From SW-9-67-25 sp964623735 (GTDB lineage Archaea > Halobacteriota > Halobacteria > Halobacteriales > Haloarculaceae), in assembly GCA_964623735.1 (NCBI GenBank), contig CAZUVE010000115.1, positions 1-9,009 of the forward strand: a stretch of 9,009 nucleotides of DNA, written 5' to 3'. Positions 5,820 through 9,009 of the stretch are shown piece after piece (within the stretch, counting starts at the first letter, position 1; the number at the start of each line of letters is the position of its first letter). The notes under the pieces are model-generated. The model ran no database searches. It worked only from the letters and a program-made list of their open reading frames with translations, and was not told where the DNA came from. Position numbers and translations under genes: made by a program.

Positions 5820-7778
5820 ATGAGCGAGGCTGTCGAAGACGACGCCGTCATCTCCGTCGATGTCACCAATATCGGCGGGATCGACGAGACGTCAGCCGAT
5901 CTCTCTCCGGGAATCACCGCCCTGGTGGACCCCAACGCGACCAACCGGACGTCGTTCGTCCAGGCGGTCGCGGGCGCGCTTGGCACTGATTTCGTGACGC
6001 TGAAAGGCGACGCCGACCGCGGGACCGTGACGCTGACCGTCGGCAACGAGACGTACACGCGCGAACTCCGGCGCGAGGACTGTCACGTCTCGACCGGGGG
6101 AAACCCCTACCTGGACGACCCCGAACCGGCCGAACTGTACGCCGTGCTGGTCGAGTCCAACGAGATCCGCCGCACAGTCCGTCGCGGCGGGGACCTCCGT
6201 GACCTGCTCCTGGCACCGCTCGACACCGAGGAGATCAGCGAGCGGATTGCCGACCTCGTGGCCCGGCGGCGCGAGGTCGACAGGGAACTGGACCGGCTGT
6301 CGGAACTAGAAGGCAAGCGTGCGGACCTCGAAGCCGAGCGCCAGCGTCTCGAGAAACGGCACGAAGAGCTGGAGGCGAAGCTCGTGGACCGCCGGGAGGC
6401 GTTGCAGGCTGTGGAGACGGATCCGGAGGCCAGCGTCGCGGGTGGGTCGGAACCCGCGGCGAAACGCGGGGCGTTGCGCGAGGCCCGGACCGACCTCGAG
6501 GCGGTCGAACGGGACCTGGAGATCGAACGGGAGAGCCTCGCGTCGCTGCGGGACAACCGGGAGACAATCGAGGCGGAACTCGCGTCGCTGTCGGCACCCG
6601 ACAACCAGCGGCTGTCGGCAGTCAGGGAGCGAATCGACGACCTCCGCGAACAAAAGCGGACGCTCGAAGCCGCGATTAGCGAACTACAGGGGGTGCTCCG
6701 GTTCAACACCGAGCGGCTGGACGGCGCAGACTCGGTGCTGTCGGACGCACTCGGGAGGTCGGGCGACCGCGCAGTAACCGCCGGTCTCGATCCCGCTGAG
6801 CGGACGATCACCTGCTGGACCTGCGGGAGCGAGGTCCACAAGGGACGGATCGAGGAGATGGTCGACCAGCTCCGGGCACTCCGGCAGGAGAAGAGCACAC
6901 AGCAAAACCAACTCGAAGCCGAGATTGCCGACCTTACCGAGGACCTCGAGTCCCTCGAGGCGGCGCACGAACAGCGACAACACCTCGAATCCCGTCGCGA
7001 GGAGGTGACAGAGAGGATCGAAACGCGGGAGTCGACCGTCGAACGACTCGAACGGCGACGGGACGAACTGGCCGAGCGGGTCGCAGACCTCGAATCTGAC
7101 ATCGAGGCCCGCCAGGAGTCACGGCAGGACGAACTCCTCGAGTTGCAGGCGGAAGTGAGTCAGCTCGAAGTCGAGCGCGACCGCACGGCGGAGCGGCTCG
7201 AGGAGGTCGAGGCACAACTTCGGGACATCGGCGACGAACTCGCCGCCAGCGACGACCTCGAACGGGAGCGCGAGGAAATCTCCGAGCAACTCCAGGAGTT
7301 GCGTACGCGGGTCGACCGGATCGAAGCAGCGGCTGTCGAGGCGTTTAATACCCACATGGACGCGATCATCGACCAGCTGGAGTACGACAACCTCGACCGG
7401 ATCTGGATCGAACCGACACAGCAGGAGGTTACGGACGGTCGTGAGCGGGTCTCCGAGGAGGCACTCGAGGTTCACGTGGTGCGGGAGACAGCCGAGGGAA
7501 TGGCCTACGAGGACAGTCTCGACCACCTCAGCGAGAGCGAACGGGAACTCGTGGGACTGGTCGTTGCGCTCGCGGGCTATCTCGTTCACGACGTCCACGA
7601 GACTGTCCCGTTCATGTTGCTGGACTCCCTTGAAATGGTCGACGGTGACCGACTGGTCGACCTCGTCGCGTACCTGGAGGAGTTCGTCCCCTACCTCGTC
7701 GTCGTACTGCTCCCCGACCACGCCGACGCGTTCGAAACCAACCACGCCCCGTCTCATCACCGTATTGTCGACGTTTGA
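5820..7778 (+). CDS. Archaea-specific SMC-related protein (ASRP/Sph-type coiled-coil ATPase-like)
   Basis: This 652-residue protein has the SMC/Rad50 plan: N-terminal head, long antiparallel coiled coil, central hinge or hook, C-terminal head. The N-terminal head has a degenerate Walker A, residues 37-45 DPNATNRTS, where classical P-loops have GxxxxGK[ST]; NATNRTS is typical of haloarchaeal ASRPs. Residues ~140-325 and ~345-540 are Glu/Arg/Leu-rich heptads. Between them Cys332-W-T-Cys335-G forms a CxxC that could bind zinc and link two molecules, like the Rad50 hook. The C-terminal head has an ABC-type signature-like LSESEREL (570-577) and a Walker B-like FMLLD602-S-L-E605, with Ser where the catalytic Glu usually sits. 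In Haloferax an ASRP (Sph3) is encoded beside rdfA, a cell-shape factor, and ASRPs are generally discussed in chromosome or cell-shape contexts. Here no rdfA-like gene adjoins it and its role is unknown. The gene is monocistronic and leaderless. Confidence 0.88.
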   Translation: MSEAVEDDAVISVDVTNIGGIDETSADLSPGITALVDPNATNRTSFVQAVAGALGTDFVTLKGDADRGTVTLTVGNETYTRELRREDCHVSTGGNPYLDDPEPAELYAVLVESNEIRRTVRRGGDLRDLLLAPLDTEEISERIADLVARRREVDRELDRLSELEGKRADLEAERQRLEKRHEELEAKLVDRREALQAVETDPEASVAGGSEPAAKRGALREARTDLEAVERDLEIERESLASLRDNRETIEAELASLSAPDNQRLSAVRERIDDLREQKRTLEAAISELQGVLRFNTERLDGADSVLSDALGRSGDRAVTAGLDPAERTITCWTCGSEVHKGRIEEMVDQLRALRQEKSTQQNQLEAEIADLTEDLESLEAAHEQRQHLESRREEVTERIETRESTVERLERRRDELAERVADLESDIEARQESRQDELLELQAEVSQLEVERDRTAERLEEVEAQLRDIGDELAASDDLEREREEISEQLQELRTRVDRIEAAAVEAFNTHMDAIIDQLEYDNLDRIWIEPTQQEVTDGRERVSEEALEVHVVRETAEGMAYEDSLDHLSESERELVGLVVALAGYLVHDVHETVPFMLLDSLEMVDGDRLVDLVAYLEEFVPYLVVVLLPDHADAFETNHAPSHHRIVDV

Positions 7779-7803
7779 AACCGGGATAGAGGACCTGCGT
7801 TGA

Positions 7804-7921
7804 GTACTATATTATATAAAAAATATCACCTAACAGTTCAATTTTCTCGTCTTCGGATCTACGTATTTCGTTTGAGCTAATAATAGTAAAATATTTTTTC
7901 TATATACTTTTCTGGTACTAT
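7804..7921. repeat. AT-rich island with inverted and direct repeats
   Basis: This segment is strikingly A/T-rich against GC-rich surroundings. TATATAAAAAATAT at 7813-7826 faces the inverse ATATTTTTTCTATATA at 7891-7906 (one-base gap). GTACTAT occurs as a direct repeat at both edges (7804-7810 and 7915-7921). The T run at 7893-7898 on the plus strand could end transcription of the SMC-related gene. It might also mark an unwinding element or an insertion scar; no origin repeats or adjacent orc1/cdc6 gene are seen. Confidence 0.5.
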
Positions 7922-7958
7922 CGGGCTGAGACAGAACCGACGTCAGTGTAAGCGGCAG

Positions 7959-7998
7959 AACTGATGAGATGACATATCAAATCAGTTGGTGGTCCCAC
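7959..7998. repeat. Stem-loop pair in the intergenic region
   Basis: AACTGAT (7959-7965) and ATCAGTT (7981-7987) are perfect complements around 15 nt. They are followed immediately by a small GGTG-GTCC-CACC hairpin (7988-7999). These could belong to a small RNA, but no terminal stem or promoter settles this. Confidence 0.3.
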
Positions 7999-8173
7999 CG
8001 CCTCGCTGACCTGGTCACCGGGGCCGGCGAGTTCGGACCTGGCACCCTCTAGTGATCCGTCAGTCATGAAGTGTTACGCTCATCTCCCGCGAGTGAGTGT
8101 TTGATCGCGAACAGTTCTCTCTGGGCGTACAACACACAGAGTGAGACGGATCGCTGTAAGTCAGTGCCGGATT

Positions 8174-8194
8174 GACCGCACACGTCGTGCGGTC
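8174..8194. repeat. Perfect 8-bp hairpin
   Basis: GACCGCAC (8174-8181) and GTGCGGTC (8187-8194) flank a 5-nt loop. There is no following T-tract, so a terminator role is weak. It lies about 95 nt upstream of the TATA box of the small membrane protein gene and could be an operator. Its core resembles the inner hairpin of the 84-bp palindrome and shares a 13-mer with the hairpin at 1309-1334. Confidence 0.45.
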
Positions 8195-8288
8195 GTGCCG
8201 GTACACAGTCACAGCAATCCGTATGAGTAGTCACCACGGTGTCTGCTCTGCGCTGGCCGCTCACTGTGCCCGCCCGTCGCAAGCCAAA

Positions 8289-8295
8289 TTTTATT
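8289..8295 (+). promoter_or_regulatory. TATA box of the small membrane protein gene
   Basis: TTTTATT is centred 27 nt before the ATG at 8319, preceded by an A-rich triplet, and no Shine-Dalgarno site follows. This fits a leaderless transcript and fixes the start at 8319. Confidence 0.65.
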
Positions 8296-8318
8296 TGCGC
8301 AATAGACAACGTTGCGAT

Positions 8319-8648
8319 ATGAGTACTGATGCCGAATCCCCGCACCAGTCAGGCTCCGTTCCAGGCTTCCAGCGTTTCACGCAAGTACAGTTCGGCGGTG
8401 TGATTGCGTTGCTCGTCGGGGTCAGTCAAATGCTTGTGGGAACTGTTGTTCTGGATGGGCTATTGACAGTTGTTGTTGCATGGGGAGGAGGCCTGCTGGT
8501 TTTGATCGGGACCAATCTCATCCAGAACAGGAGCGCATTTCACAACGGGTGGAAAGAAGACGGTATGCACGGACTGTTGAGTCTGCTATTTTTGACCGTT
8601 ACGACTGCATTTGTGCTTGTTGCTGCCGGACTGGTGCTCGTTGGTTGA
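8319..8648 (+). CDS. Small membrane protein, three predicted helices, unknown function (109 aa)
   Basis: I do not recognise a family. The 109-residue protein starts with a hydrophilic, Ser/Pro/Gln-rich tail (1-24) and has three hydrophobic segments at about 25-44, 47-67 and 84-108. The first two are joined by a very short turn, and the second and third by a polar loop (NRSAFHNGWKEDG). It ends directly after the last helix (VLVG). No Cys, metal site or catalytic motif is seen, so a structural, regulatory or small-effector role is as likely as transport. ATG 8319 is chosen because the TATA box at 8289-8295 lies at leaderless distance. Codon use is looser than in the genes to the left, with many GTT, TTG, CTT, GCA and ACT codons, hinting at horizontal acquisition or weak expression. 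It stands alone, with mobile-element remnants beginning about 70 nt downstream. Confidence 0.72.
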   Translation: MSTDAESPHQSGSVPGFQRFTQVQFGGVIALLVGVSQMLVGTVVLDGLLTVVVAWGGGLLVLIGTNLIQNRSAFHNGWKEDGMHGLLSLLFLTVTTAFVLVAAGLVLVG

Positions 8649-8700
8649 AACCTGTCCTGGATCACAGGGTGACTCGTAGTGATTTACGGGAGTATCGAGG

Positions 8701-8721
8701 AGAAAGCCTCGCGCTTCAGCG
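8701..8721. mobile_element. Left IS200/IS605-type end remnant
   Basis: AAAGCCTCGCGCTTCAGCG contains a GCGC-TTCA-GCGC mini-hairpin (8711-8722). Such CG-rich stems with a short TTCA-like loop are common at the ends of haloarchaeal IS1341-type (tnpB-bearing) elements. It stops exactly where the inverted end of the 244-bp element begins. No tnpA or tnpB sequence is present. The family call rests on general resemblance. Confidence 0.35.
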
Positions 8722-8740
8722 CTGTCTCTTACCCACAAAT
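8722..8740 (+). repeat. Left terminal inverted repeat
   Basis: CTGTCTCTTACCCACAAAT; differs from the right repeat at positions 12, 15 and 18. Confidence 0.6.
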
Positions 8741-8946
8741 CGAGTCGCTATCGAGATCGATGAACCCGACTGAAAATCCCGATATCTACAGATGAAACAC
8801 CTTGTGGAACGATTTTGCCTATCTCGTTTACCCGCATTCAGTAACCCCCCACCGCCGGTATCACCGCCTGAATCGCTCCTCCCCTCGAACTTCCGAGTAC
8901 AGATCGGGTTCGACAGCGTCTGAAACGGTTGTCTGGGGCTCGGTGA

Positions 8947-8965
8947 ACTTATGTGTAAGAGACAG
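8947..8965 (-). repeat. Right terminal inverted repeat
   Basis: On the minus strand this reads CTGTCTCTTACACATAAGT, 16 of 19 identical to the left repeat and to the IS50 outside end. Confidence 0.6.
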
Positions 8966-8991
8966 CCGTTCACGGCGGGGAGGAAGTCAAG
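8966..8991. mobile_element. Right IS200/IS605-type end remnant
   Basis: A CCG-TTCA-CGG mini-hairpin (8966-8975) is followed by GCGGGGAGGAAGTCAAG. On the minus strand this reads CTTGACTTCCTCCCCGC, a phrase commonly seen at the ends of IS1341-type elements. The CCTCGC at about 8707-8712 could pair with GCGGGG here (one G-T pair), so the 244-bp element may have split one hairpin. Inference from memory of such ends. Confidence 0.4.
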
Positions 8992-9009
8992 ACTCATCCC
9001 TGAGACGGT

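Larger units (their letters stand above)
7779..8318. other. Gene-free stretch with AT-rich island and hairpins
   Basis: No frame in these 540 nt has recognisable content. A frame is open into the small membrane protein from 8172, but its extra residues are Cys/Arg/His-rich and unlike protein. The stretch holds the AT-rich island (7804-7921), stem-loops at 7959-7998 and 8174-8194, and the promoter of the next gene. A structured non-coding RNA between about 7955 and 8050 is possible but unproven. Confidence 0.5.
8722..8965. mobile_element. 244-bp miniature inverted-repeat element with IS50-like ends
   Basis: The element begins with CTGTCTCTTACCCACAAAT (8722-8740) and ends with the inverse of CTGTCTCTTACACATAAGT (8947-8965). 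The two 19-bp ends match at 16 of 19 positions, including the first 11. They resemble the Tn5/IS50 outside end CTGACTCTTATACACAAGT at 15 and 16 of 19 positions, which points to an IS4-family (IS50-like) transposase as the mobilising enzyme. The interior has no supported gene, so the element is non-autonomous. No clean 9-bp target duplication is seen. Confidence 0.6.
8649..9009. other. Non-coding right end made of mobile-element remnants
   Basis: No supported gene lies here. Open frames on both strands run across the element ends described below and have no family signature. The content is a miniature inverted-repeat element (8722-8965) and flanking hairpin sequences resembling IS200/IS605-type ends. 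Confidence 0.5.

Noticed and set aside
7804..7921. Replication origin
   Set aside because: AT-richness alone is not enough; there are no origin-recognition repeats with G-tracts and no orc1/cdc6 gene in the window.
7960..8015. C/D box small RNA (TGATGA ... CTGA)
   Set aside because: One C-box-like and one D-box-like string occur, but there is no terminal stem and no C'/D' pair at proper spacing.
8722..8965. Tn5 mosaic-end (library adapter) contamination
   Set aside because: The ends share the first ten bases with the engineered mosaic end CTGTCTCTTATACACATCT but then differ, the two copies differ from each other, and both sit inside continuous native-looking sequence.
8716..8997. Minus-strand 93-residue open frame with a CxxC
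   Set aside because: It runs through both inverted ends of the miniature element and the IS-type remnant and shows no family signature or promoter.
1..9009. CRISPR arrays, tRNA or rRNA genes, toxin-antitoxin or restriction systems
   Set aside because: No regularly spaced direct repeats, no tRNA or rRNA-like motifs, and no recognisable defence proteins were found on either strand.

Overview
The window looks like chromosomal DNA of a haloarchaeon (class Halobacteria). It is GC-rich, the proteins are rich in Asp/Glu, and the three complete plus-strand genes each have a T/A-rich box centred about 26-27 nt before their first ATG, as expected for leaderless haloarchaeal transcripts. An archaea-specific SMC-related protein (ASRP/Sph type), a family known from haloarchaea, is the clearest taxonomic marker. 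No finer placement is claimed.

Layout from left to right: (1) the 5' part of a minus-strand SAM-dependent methyltransferase gene, running off the left edge. (2) About 600 nt without a supported gene. (3) A short leaderless plus-strand gene for an 83-residue acidic protein of unknown function. (4) A gap with two terminator-like hairpins. (5) A minus-strand lactate-utilization cluster, transcribed in the order lutC, a lutB-lutA fusion, then lctP (L-lactate permease). The first two genes are intact and overlap by 4 nt. The permease has lost its N-terminal half and also has a one-base frameshift near its C-terminus. (6) A 650-nt intergenic region with an 84-bp imperfect palindrome (18-bp perfect arms) and a separate 24-bp operator-like palindrome. 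(7) A leaderless plus-strand gene for a 652-residue ASRP with degenerate ATPase head motifs and a CxxC hook at its exact centre. (8) An AT-rich island and several hairpins. (9) A leaderless gene for a 109-residue three-helix membrane protein with looser codon use. (10) A roughly 244-bp non-autonomous element whose inverted ends resemble the Tn5/IS50 outside end, flanked by hairpin sequences resembling IS200/IS605 (IS1341-type) ends.

Functionally, LutC and the LutB-LutA fusion would together make an LutABC-type Fe-S lactate-oxidation system. The co-transcribed permease appears decayed, so lactate uptake would depend on another transporter, or the system may work on internally produced lactate. 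The ASRP is not next to a recognisable rdfA (rod-determining factor) gene in this window. The right end, from about 7.8 kb, has accessory character: AT-rich patch, lower-GC small gene, mobile-element remnants. No complete novel multi-gene system was found. The points most worth following are the permease decay, the 84-bp palindrome, and the nested mobile-element remnants.
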